From positions 9,536-27,744 of the forward strand of contig JANLGB010000001.1 in the NCBI GenBank assembly GCA_024653405.1: 18,209 bases of DNA. The letters are read 5' to 3'. This document shows positions 6,908 to 12,640 of this stretch, piece after piece. Made by a program: the position numbers and the translations under genes. The stretch is from Candidatus Saccharicenans sp. GTDB taxonomy: Bacteria > Acidobacteriota > Aminicenantia > Aminicenantales > Saccharicenantaceae. Below the pieces are notes generated by a model. That model saw only the letters and a list, made by a program, of their open reading frames with translations. It made no database searches and was not told the DNA's origin. The stretch's first letter is position 1, and each line of letters begins with the position of its first letter.

Positions 6908-8830
6908 TCAGAGATTCAGATAGGCGATGACTTCCAGATGCCCGGTATGGGGGAAGAAATCCACCGGCGTCAGGCGGCTTATCTTGTAACCGCTGTCGAC
7001 CAGGGCTTTAAGGTCCCGGGCTAAAGTGGCCGGGTTGCAGGAAACGTAAATGAGCCCGGGGATTTTCAGCCCGACAATCTGTTTCAGGCTCCGGGGACTG
7101 AGCCCGGCTCGCGGCGGGTCAATCAGCAGCAGGTCGTAGGTTCCGAGAGATATCTCCGGCAGAGCGGCCTCCACCGAACTTTCCAGGAACCGGACATTGC
7201 CAATCCCGTTCAGGGCCAGGTTCTCGCTGGCCGTCCTGATGTTGGCCGGGTCCCAATCCACCCCGACCACTTCGGTGGCCGCTTTAGATAGGCAGATTTC
7301 TATGGCTCCCGAACCGCAGTACAGACCCAGAGCGGACTGGGTGCGCAGACGCCGGGCTTCGGCTTGAATTCGGGCATAGACCAGTTCCGCCGCCAGCGGA
7401 TTGGTCTGGAAGAAGGAGCCCGGATAAATCTTGAAGCGATAACCAAGGAGTTGTTCCTCGATGGCTTCCTGGCCATAGAGAAGGTGGCTCTTCTCAAGGG
7501 CCACGACATCGGCCAGGCGATCATTCTCCACCCACCACAAGCTGGTCAGGCCGGGGACGGCCCGAAGGATTTCTTCCCGGAATGCAGCCCGCGGCAGTTC
7601 GGCCTGAGAGGTGGTTACCAGGAGCAGCATCAGCTGGCCGGTTCTCTTGCCTTCTCTTATAACCAGGTGACGGTAGAAGCCGGTCTTGGTTTCCAGGTCA
7701 AAAACCGGCAGGCCGGATTCCTGAGCCAGCCGGGAGATTAGCGGGAAAAGCTTGGCCGTCAGCGGCGTGCTGAGATGACAGATTTCCAGCGGGACAACTT
7801 TCTTGCGAGGACGGCGCCCGCCGGGTCTGGTTTTTTCCCTCTGGCCCAGGTAAACCCGCCCGTCCGCCTGGCCAAAGGAAAATTCCATTTTATTGCGGTA
7901 AAAATACTGAGCGGGTGAAGGCAGGGGCTGGTCGATTTCCAGGTAGCGGTAGCTCAAAGGAAAATATGACTGCAGAACCTCCAGCAGGTAATTCTGCTTC
8001 TGGCGCAGTTGTTCGGCGTAACTCAGGTCCTGGAAAGCGCAGCCGCCACATGGCCCGAAGTGGGGGCAGGGAGCCTGCTGCCTGGCCGGTCCCGGCTGGA
8101 CCACGGCCAGCAACCTGGCTTTAATGGTGGGTTTAGCCGAAGGCAGGTAAGAGATTTCCACCAGGTCGCCGGGGTAGGCTCCTGGCACCTCGAAAGTCCG
8201 GTCCTGACTTTGGGCCAGTCCCAGGCCTGCGGGCAGGCGAAAACCCGAGATTGGCAGCTGGGTGGTCTGTTCCTGAAACCGGTTAATGAGCCGGCGCAAA
8301 AGGCGTAGCGGCAGTCCGACCACGTTCTGGTAGTCGCCTTCCAGTTTCTCGACGAAGGTGGACCTGACTTCCTGAATGGCATAGGCCCCGGCCTTATCCC
8401 GGTAGGTATTGCGGTCCAGATAAATTTCAATCTCTTCCGGCCGGAACAGCTTGAAGGTTACTCGGCTGGATTCGTAACCGCTCAGCTGGCGTTCAGATTG
8501 TTTGTGGTAAAGCACCACGGCGGTGATGACCTGGTGGGTCCGGCCCGATAGCGATTGGAGCATCGCCTGGGCCTCTTCCCGGTGGCGCGGTTTGCCGAGA
8601 ACCTGACCATCTATGATGACCACGGTGTCGGCGGCAATGACCAGGGCTTCCGGGTTGCTTTCGGCTACCACCCTGGCTTTGGCTTCAGCAGCCTTAAGAG
8701 CAAAAGTGAGCGGGTCCTTTTCCCGGATTTGGTTTTCATCCAGGCCGCTGGGAACGACCGAGAAGGATTTGATGATCTTTTTGAGTAATTTTATTCTCCG
8801 TGGAGATTTGGAGGCCAGGATGACCTTCAT
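6908..8830 (-). CDS. maf: Maf nucleotide pyrophosphatase fused to a TrmA/RlmD-family RNA uridine-5-methyltransferase
   Basis: A single 640-residue frame without interruption. Residues 1 to about 187 are a complete Maf domain (house-cleaning pyrophosphatase acting on dTTP/UTP or modified nucleotides): ASKSPRR (6-12), AADTVV (66-71) with D68, GQVLGKP (75-81) and EGDYQNVVGLPL (164-175). Residues from about 192 to 250 look like a TRAM domain (GLGLAQSQDRTFEVPGAYPGD). An iron-sulphur cluster motif follows: C255, C261, C264 and C351. The SAM-dependent methyltransferase domain has Q475 in FFQTNP, YCGSGAI (504-510), DPPRAG (571-576), the nucleophile C598 in SCNPATLARDL and E633. It should methylate a uridine C5 in RNA, most likely 23S rRNA as RlmD/RlmCD do. 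The fusion is unusual: both parts are normally separate. The start overlaps the pyrE stop by four bases (ATGA), so the genes are coupled. Confidence 0.9.
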   Translation of the reverse strand: MKVILASKSPRRIKLLKKIIKSFSVVPSGLDENQIREKDPLTFALKAAEAKARVVAESNPEALVIAADTVVIIDGQVLGKPRHREEAQAMLQSLSGRTHQVITAVVLYHKQSERQLSGYESSRVTFKLFRPEEIEIYLDRNTYRDKAGAYAIQEVRSTFVEKLEGDYQNVVGLPLRLLRRLINRFQEQTTQLPISGFRLPAGLGLAQSQDRTFEVPGAYPGDLVEISYLPSAKPTIKARLLAVVQPGPARQQAPCPHFGPCGGCAFQDLSYAEQLRQKQNYLLEVLQSYFPLSYRYLEIDQPLPSPAQYFYRNKMEFSFGQADGRVYLGQREKTRPGGRRPRKKVVPLEICHLSTPLTAKLFPLISRLAQESGLPVFDLETKTGFYRHLVIREGKRTGQLMLLLVTTSQAELPRAAFREEILRAVPGLTSLWWVENDRLADVVALEKSHLLYGQEAIEEQLLGYRFKIYPGSFFQTNPLAAELVYARIQAEARRLRTQSALGLYCGSGAIEICLSKAATEVVGVDWDPANIRTASENLALNGIGNVRFLESSVEAALPEISLGTYDLLLIDPPRAGLSPRSLKQIVGLKIPGLIYVSCNPATLARDLKALVDSGYKISRLTPVDFFPHTGHLEVIAYLNL

Positions 8831-9420
8831 TTCTTGTCCGAAGCACCTGGTTTCACCAGGGGAAGGCCCTGGCGGCAGAGGGGGCAGGCCTCGGGCTCAA
8901 AAGCTTCCACTTTCAGCGGCAACAGGCTGCGGACCGGTTGCCCGGCAACGAGCACCTGGCCGGCGCTGCGGTCTACCAGGCAATAAATCCCGTTCACGCT
9001 GACCTGCATGGATTTCAGGCACTCCAGGACTTCCTGGACCGAGCCGCCGGTGGTCAGGATATCTTCAACGATGATGGCCCGGGAGCCGTTCAGGCCGGAG
9101 AAACCAGAACGGACAGTCATTTTTTCTTCGACCCGCTGGGTGAAGGCGAAGAGTTTTTTCAGTTTGAGGGCGGTTAAAAACCCGATGGCAATCCCCCCGT
9201 AGGCCGGAGAGACCACGTAGTCAAATTGCGGCTGGTCTTTTTCTATATCGGCTACCAGCAAGTCAATTATTTTTTCCAGAACTACCGGTCTTTCGATCAG
9301 CTTAATTTTTTCAAAATACCATTCGGAATGCTTGCCGGAGGTCAGCTGGAAATGCCCCCGGAGCAGGGCGTTGCTTTCCTTGAACAAGTTGAGAATCAAT
9401 TCGGAACGGTTTTCGGGCAT
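8827..9420 (-). CDS. pyrE: Orotate phosphoribosyltransferase
   Basis: A 197-residue enzyme of de novo pyrimidine synthesis, converting orotate and PRPP to OMP. The start is placed at ATG 9420 because AGGGAGGAG (9424-9432, read on the minus strand) precedes it at ideal distance and the product then begins MPENRSEL. The frame stays open upstream to 9483, but that would bypass this site. Motifs seen: LTSGKHSEWYF (26-36), SPAYGGIAIG (71-80), the PRPP loop IIVEDILTTGGSV (116-128), and a C-terminal CPLCRQGLPLVKPG (179-192), as in several bacterial PyrE proteins. It overlaps the maf fusion gene by four bases, linking pyrimidine supply to a UTP/dTTP-directed pyrophosphatase and a uridine methylase. 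Confidence 0.93.
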   Translation of the reverse strand: MPENRSELILNLFKESNALLRGHFQLTSGKHSEWYFEKIKLIERPVVLEKIIDLLVADIEKDQPQFDYVVSPAYGGIAIGFLTALKLKKLFAFTQRVEEKMTVRSGFSGLNGSRAIIVEDILTTGGSVQEVLECLKSMQVSVNGIYCLVDRSAGQVLVAGQPVRSLLPLKVEAFEPEACPLCRQGLPLVKPGASDKK

Positions 9421-9460
9421 CAGCTCCTCCCTGGATTCATAAATTTTCAAGTAGAGAGGA

Positions 9461-9489
9461 AGTATAGCCCAAGCTGGTGGCAAAGAAAA
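9461..9489 (-). promoter_or_regulatory. Possible pyrE promoter
   Basis: On the minus strand TATACT (9461-9466) lies about 40 bases before the pyrE start, with TTTTCT (9484-9489) 17 bases upstream as a poor -35. It faces the promoter of the divergent activator gene. Confidence 0.3.
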
Positions 9490-9494
9490 GACCC

Positions 9495-9523
9495 TTTATC
9501 TAGGTTGGCCGGTGGAGTATAAT
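9495..9523 (+). promoter_or_regulatory. Promoter of the sigma-54 activator gene
   Basis: A perfect TATAAT (9518-9523) is preceded at 17 bases by TTTATC (9495-9500), a weak -35. The start of the activator gene is at 9557, leaving a leader of about 27 bases. A weak GGATGA is the only candidate ribosome-binding site. Confidence 0.5.
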
Positions 9524-9556
9524 GAATTCAAATTCTGATTGCGCCTTGGATGACAG

Positions 9557-10417
9557 ATGCTCAAGATATTGATGATTTCTCCTGAAGAAAGGATCCTCCA
9601 TGACATCGCCCGCATCCTGCCGGCCAGCAGCAGTCGCCTGGCCCTGGCCCGGGTGGAGGAAGATTTTATCGCCAGGATCGGGCAGGAAAAGCCGCGGCTC
9701 ATCCTGCTGGTCCGAAGGGGAAGGCTGGCCGAAACCTTTGCCCGGCTCCGGAAGATAAAGGAATTTGACCCGCTGCTCGAAGTGATAGTGCTGGGGCCGC
9801 CGGAGAGCGAAACCAGGATAGCCGAAGTTATCAAGGCTGGGGCCCTGGATTATCTGAGTGAGCCGGTGAGTGCCGGGGCGCTGGCCGAAAGTCTCAAAAA
9901 GCTGGAAAAGAAAATTTCTGTTCGTCGGGAAACTTATCAGCTGGAAAGGGAACTGGCCAGCAAGTACATGTTTGAGGGCATGGTCAGCCGCCACCCGACC
10001 ATGCTGGAAATTTTTACCCTGATTGAGAGGCTGGCCCGGCACCAGATTACCGTCTTGATTACCGGAGAGACCGGGACGGGCAAAGAGCTGGCGGCCAGGG
10101 CTCTACACCGCCTCAGTCCCCGGCAGGATAAGCCCCTGGTGGTGGTCGATTGCACCACTCTGCCCGAATCATTGTTTGAATCTGAAGTGTTCGGCTACGA
10201 GCGCGGGGCTTTCACCGGGGCCGACCGGGCCAAGAGCGGTTTGCTGAAGGAAGCTGACGGCGGCACCATCTTCTTTGATGAAATCAGTGAAATTCCCCTG
10301 CCCAGCCAGGCCAAGCTGTTACGGTTTCTGTCGGAAAGGACTTTTAAGCCCCTGGGAACTAATCGCCCGGTGAAAGTCAATGTCAGGGTTATCTGCGCCA
10401 CCAACCGGGACAGGTAA
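9557..10417 (+). CDS. Sigma-54-dependent activator, N-terminal part (pseudo-receiver + AAA+), truncated by frame break
   Basis: 286 residues of an NtrC-type enhancer-binding protein. Residues 1 to about 120 have a receiver-like pattern, but the key residues are gone: the acidic pair near residue 8 reads ISPEE, the phosphoacceptor position is V52 (LILLVRRG), and the conserved Lys is E102 (LSEPV). It is therefore unlikely to be phosphorylated in the classical way. The AAA+ domain has Walker A GETGTGKE (170-177), the sigma-54 contact loop GAFTGA (217-222) and Walker B GGTIFFDE (235-242). The frame ends at TAA 10415-10417 directly after ATNRDR, where homologues continue with about four residues and then VxxGxFRED. 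That continuation is present in another frame just downstream. The adjacent sigma-54 promoter suggests this activator controls the pilin-like operon. Confidence 0.88.
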   Translation: MLKILMISPEERILHDIARILPASSSRLALARVEEDFIARIGQEKPRLILLVRRGRLAETFARLRKIKEFDPLLEVIVLGPPESETRIAEVIKAGALDYLSEPVSAGALAESLKKLEKKISVRRETYQLERELASKYMFEGMVSRHPTMLEIFTLIERLARHQITVLITGETGTGKELAARALHRLSPRQDKPLVVVDCTTLPESLFESEVFGYERGAFTGADRAKSGLLKEADGGTIFFDEISEIPLPSQAKLLRFLSERTFKPLGTNRPVKVNVRVICATNRDR

Positions 10418-10422
10418 AAAAA
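10408..10422 (+). other. Reading-frame break inside the sigma-54 activator gene
   Basis: The upstream frame reads ATNRD and then AGG TAA. The downstream frame reads GTA AAA AAA GGC CTG TTC CGG GAA GAC (VKKGLFRED). In NtrC-type proteins about four residues separate these two blocks (12 bases); here only two bases remain between GAC (ending 10411) and GTA (10414). The simplest description is a net loss of about ten bases rather than a single-base error. A run of seven A follows at 10416-10422. Confidence 0.7.
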
Positions 10423-10458
10423 GGCCTGTTCCGGGAAGACCTTTATCACCGGATCAAC

Positions 10459-10905
10459 GTGGCTGAAATCAACCTGCCACCCTTGAGAAAACGGAAAGAG
10501 GATATACCGCTTCTCTGCCTGCATTTTATCGACCGTTATAACCAGCGCTTTGGCAAGGCAGTCCGGGGACTTTCTAACCGGGTGAAGAAGGTCCTGATGG
10601 AATACGATTGGCCCGGGAACGTCAGGGAACTGGAGAAGGTTGTGGAGAGAGGGGTGATGCTGACCGCCGAAAATTTTATCGACCTCCAGCACCTGCCCGA
10701 GAGAATGTTAAAGCTGGTGCAGCAAGAACTGGTCGAGGACCGTCCCTATCCCTATCTTAACCTGACCCTGGCCGAGATGGAGAAAAAGCATTTGCTGGAA
10801 GTGCTGCGGGCAGCCGATTTTAATAAACAGAAGGCAGCCCGGAGGCTGGGCCTTACCCGGCCGGCTCTTTACCGCAAACTGCAGAAATACAAATTGACTG
10901 TTTGA
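10459..10905 (+). CDS. Sigma-54-dependent activator, C-terminal part (AAA+ lid and Fis-type HTH)
   Basis: This is the continuation of the activator in a different frame; 10459 is only the first in-frame start-like codon (GTG), and the homology begins earlier, at about 10414 (VKKGLFREDLYHRINV). No ribosome-binding site precedes the GTG, so independent translation is unlikely. Seen: the sensor-2/lid segment NLPPLRKRKEDIPLL, then YDWPGNVRELEKVVERGV, which is the sigma-54 activator signature, and a C-terminal Fis-type helix-turn-helix (NKQKAARRLGLTRPALYRKLQKY) that would bind upstream enhancer sites. The domain is well conserved with no further lesions, so the break is either recent or a sequencing/assembly error. 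Confidence 0.85.
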   Translation: MAEINLPPLRKRKEDIPLLCLHFIDRYNQRFGKAVRGLSNRVKKVLMEYDWPGNVRELEKVVERGVMLTAENFIDLQHLPERMLKLVQQELVEDRPYPYLNLTLAEMEKKHLLEVLRAADFNKQKAARRLGLTRPALYRKLQKYKLTV

Positions 10906-11050
10906 TATCGCCCGGCGGGGATAAGAATCCTGTCTTAAAATCTAATTGCAACCATGTCCTCCATTAACACCGAAACCGGGCCAGGTCTATTTTGAACCCT
11001 CCTGGTGTGGCTCAAAGGAAATAGGTCTGAGCTTAAACTATGTAAAAAAA

Positions 11051-11067
11051 GCGGACAGCAGCCGGAA
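11051..11067 (+). promoter_or_regulatory. Putative enhancer (UAS) site 1 for the sigma-54 activator
   Basis: AAAAGCGGACAGCAGCCGGAA: a CGG (11052-11054), seven bases and CCG (11062-11064), preceded by an A-run. It closely matches a second site 83 bases downstream. Its position, about 170 bases before the predicted sigma-54 start, is normal for an enhancer. That the adjacent activator binds here is inferred. Confidence 0.5.
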
Positions 11068-11133
11068 AAACTAATTAGTTCCTTTAATTTCAATGAATTA
11101 GGACAAAAAGGGCTGAAGATGGGTGCAACAAAA

Positions 11134-11151
11134 GCGGACAGTAGTCCGGAA
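11134..11151 (+). promoter_or_regulatory. Putative enhancer (UAS) site 2, perfect palindrome
   Basis: The core CGGAC-AGTA-GTCCG (11135-11148) is a perfect inverted repeat, with the same AAAAGCGGACAG left arm as site 1. It lies about 87 bases before the predicted transcription start. The 83-base separation of the two sites is about eight helical turns, so both would face the same side of the DNA. Confidence 0.55.
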
Positions 11152-11201
11152 CAGTCATTAATCTATCTTGTTGATAATCAGAAAGATAACTGGACCAGGG
11201 C

Positions 11202-11217
11202 TGGCACGCTTATTGCT
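11202..11217 (+). promoter_or_regulatory. Sigma-54 (-24/-12) promoter of the pilin-like operon
   Basis: CTGGCACG-CTTA-TTGCTT is a near-perfect match to the sigma-54 consensus (TGGCACG-N4-TTGCW), with GG at 11203-11204 and GC at 11215-11216, exactly 12 bases apart. The start would be near 11228, giving a 41-base leader to the ATG at 11269. It sits between a sigma-54 activator gene and the first secreted-subunit gene. Confidence 0.82.
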
Positions 11218-11268
11218 TACTTAAATAATGGCTAAACCGAGCGATGACGAGGCGTAAGGTGAGAAATA

Positions 11269-11769
11269 ATGAGGGAGAAAAAAATCGGACAGTGGATATT
11301 TAATTCTTTTCTGATTCTGTGTTTATCATCGGGTTTGCTCTCTCCGCTCCAGGCCGATACTTCGGCCAGGAGCACTTTTTCGGTCGAACTCAAAGAGTGG
11401 CTGGTTTTGGAAATGAGATCCGGTGCCAACCGCCTGTCGGATACCGGAAATTTTCAAGCTTCTGGTGAGACAGAGTTCGTCTCCGGTCAGGCGCTTGAGA
11501 TCAGGGCCCTGCTGTCGGTCAGTGAAGGAAAGCGCGTTGCCCTGAAAGGCATTATCTACAGGGCCGGAGCGGAGCCAGAGGATCATTCAGTTCTTCACTG
11601 GTACGGGCTGGGCGACCTGCAGGGAGAGGGGATGATAAGCCCGGGCCAGGAAGGGACTTTCGCTGTCTGGGAGGCCGGTGGCTGGAGGAGCGGCAGCCTG
11701 GTTTTCGAGGAAACAGAACAGTTACAGAGCTCGGTTTATAGAGCAATTTTTATTGTTAGCGCCATATGA
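11269..11769 (+). CDS. Secreted pilin-like beta-sandwich protein, subunit 1
   Basis: 166 residues, not assigned to a named family with certainty. The ATG at 11269 follows AAGGTGAG (11256-11263). A signal peptide is clear, with cleavage likely after LQA (residue 29). The mature N-terminus (STFSVELKEWLVLEM) matches the position and pattern of the same segment in the protein at 11987 (VTFQVTLAEWYDLYL). The C-terminus ends in an alternating hydrophobic strand (SSVYRAIFIVSAI), as in the other three small proteins of the locus. It lacks the I/V-S-W-T block the others share and has VLHWYGLG nearby instead, so it is the most divergent. It is directly behind the sigma-54 promoter. A tip or initiating subunit is one possible role; this is inference from position. 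Confidence 0.72.
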   Translation: MREKKIGQWIFNSFLILCLSSGLLSPLQADTSARSTFSVELKEWLVLEMRSGANRLSDTGNFQASGETEFVSGQALEIRALLSVSEGKRVALKGIIYRAGAEPEDHSVLHWYGLGDLQGEGMISPGQEGTFAVWEAGGWRSGSLVFEETEQLQSSVYRAIFIVSAI

Positions 11770-11824
11770 AATTTCAAAAATTTAAAGGAGTTTAATGACA
11801 AAAAAAGCAGAGCGGTGACAAAAA

Positions 11825-11842
11825 TCGGCGCTTAAGTCCGAG
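11825..11842 (+). promoter_or_regulatory. Possible third activator site upstream of subunit 2
   Basis: AAAATCGG, then nine bases ending in AAGT, then CCGAG (CGG 11826-11828, CCG 11838-11840). It resembles the two sites at 11051 and 11134 but with a longer spacer and weaker symmetry. It lies about 120 bases before the second sigma-54-like promoter start. Confidence 0.3.
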
Positions 11843-11922
11843 GGCGGTTTGAGGATAGAGTACAGTCTTATATCTGCAAATTATTTTATATTAATAACTT
11901 AAAAATTTTAACCAAATTTTTC

Positions 11923-11951
11923 TTGACTTGGCATAACTCCTGCGGTATGAG
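11923..11951 (+). promoter_or_regulatory. Overlapping sigma-54-like and sigma-70-like promoter of subunit 2
   Basis: TTGGCATAACTCCTGCGG carries GG at 11930-11931 and GC at 11942-11943, 12 bases apart as sigma-54 requires, and agrees with TGGCA and TGC of the consensus. The same stretch also offers TTGACT (11923-11928), a 17-base spacer and TATGAG (11946-11951). The sigma-54 reading is favoured by the matching promoter at 11202. Predicted starts are near 11955. Confidence 0.6.
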
Positions 11952-11986
11952 AAATTTGAATCTTTGTATTGTAGGAGGAATGTAAA

Positions 11987-12508
11987 TTGAAAAAACAGCT
12001 TTTCCAGGTTTTTGGTTTCTGGATGGGGCTTCTGTTGCTGGTAGCCGTTAGCCCGCTCCTGGCTCAGCAATCTCGGGATGTTACTTTTCAGGTAACCCTG
12101 GCTGAATGGTATGACCTTTACCTCGGCACCAATACTGTAACCTTCACCGATATTGCGCCCACCGTGGGACAGACTCCCGGAACGGTTCAGATAGCGGCCA
12201 ATGAAAACCCGGTGGACGTTAGAGTTTTTGCCATCATGGTGCCAGCTTCTTCTTTAAGCCTGACAGTAACAGCCGGAAGTGATTTTCATACCACTGTTCC
12301 GGCCAGTACGGTCAGCTGGACGGTCAGCGGCGCTGGTTACCAGGCTGGTTCTTTACAGGCCGGCACTGCAGTCACGGTCGGGCAGTGGACCGGAAGCATT
12401 TTCCACTGGCATGAAGGGCAGCTCAATTTCAGCTTCCTGAGGGATTATGTCAATCAGGAACCAGGAACGTACTCTATCGTAGCCACCTACACCCTATCTA
12501 AGATTTGA
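11987..12508 (+). CDS. Secreted pilin-like beta-sandwich protein, subunit 2 (candidate major subunit)
   Basis: 173 residues starting at TTG 11987, eight bases after a strong AGGAGG (11973-11978); the nearer ATG at 11980 is followed at once by a stop. The signal peptide is cleaved most likely after LLA (residue 26). The mature protein starts with an alternating strand (VTFQVTLAEWYDLYL), has VSWTVSGAGY near residue 109 and ends GTYSIVATYTLSKI. The terminal G-x-Y plus alternating strand resembles the C-terminal strand of chaperone-assembled pilins (spore coat U/CsuA-like, DUF4402-like). It has its own promoter and ribosome-binding site, plus a strong terminator straight after the stop. Pilin loci often use this arrangement for the most abundant subunit. 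Family membership is inferred from pattern, not from a profile search. Confidence 0.75.
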   Translation: MKKQLFQVFGFWMGLLLLVAVSPLLAQQSRDVTFQVTLAEWYDLYLGTNTVTFTDIAPTVGQTPGTVQIAANENPVDVRVFAIMVPASSLSLTVTAGSDFHTTVPASTVSWTVSGAGYQAGSLQAGTAVTVGQWTGSIFHWHEGQLNFSFLRDYVNQEPGTYSIVATYTLSKI

Positions 12509-12530
12509 GCACCATTGGCAGGTTGGCCGG

Positions 12531-12563
12531 AAAGGGAGAGGACAGGTCGCCTCTCCCTTTTTT
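12531..12563 (+). terminator. Intrinsic terminator after subunit 2
   Basis: A perfect 11-base stem, AAAGGGAGAGG (12531-12541) with CCTCTCCCTTT (12550-12560), an eight-base loop, and a run of six T (12558-12563). It begins 22 bases after the subunit 2 stop and separates it from the chaperone gene. Confidence 0.92.
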
Positions 12564-12567
12564 ATGT

Positions 12568-12596
12568 TTGACTGTAATTTTTGCTTTGCATAGAAT
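12568..12596 (+). promoter_or_regulatory. Sigma-70-type promoter of the chaperone/assembly genes
   Basis: TTGACT (12568-12573), a 17-base spacer and TAGAAT (12591-12596): five of six matches in both boxes. It begins five bases after the terminator T-run and about 45 bases before the chaperone ATG, so the assembly genes can be made without the sigma-54 promoter. Confidence 0.7.
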
Positions 12597-12640
12597 TGAC
12601 TTAATCTGGAGCTGGCAAGCCAGAAGCTGGAGGCCAGAGA

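Noticed and set aside
10415..10423. A-AAA-AAG slippery heptamer suggesting programmed -1 frameshifting in the activator gene
   Set aside because: The TAA stop at 10415-10417 is read before the heptamer is fully decoded in the upstream frame, and the protein would still lack about three residues compared with homologues. A deletion or sequence error fits better.
10906..10923. Hairpin TATC(G)CCC-GGC-GGGGATA right after the activator stop
   Set aside because: A seven-base stem with one bulge but no following T-run, so not supported as an intrinsic terminator.
11005..11235. A 76-codon ORF upstream of subunit 1
   Set aside because: It starts at GTG, has no recognisable motif, and overlaps both enhancer-like sites and the sigma-54 promoter. 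The DNA is better explained as a regulatory region.
11228..11268. Possible c-di-GMP-type riboswitch, because of GGCTAAACC in the leader
   Set aside because: The leader is only about 41 bases and lacks the paired helices and the other conserved segments of that aptamer.
11795..11818. A seven-codon ORF behind a good AAAGGAG site between subunits 1 and 2
   Set aside because: Too short to judge; no attenuation structure is visible downstream, so it is noted but not called as a gene.
12612..12628. Third sigma-54-like element (TGGCAAG...AAGC with 12-base spacing) before the chaperone gene
   Set aside because: Its start point would fall at the ATG itself, leaving no room for the GGAGG ribosome-binding site, and the -12 half lacks TT. 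A good sigma-70 promoter lies just upstream.
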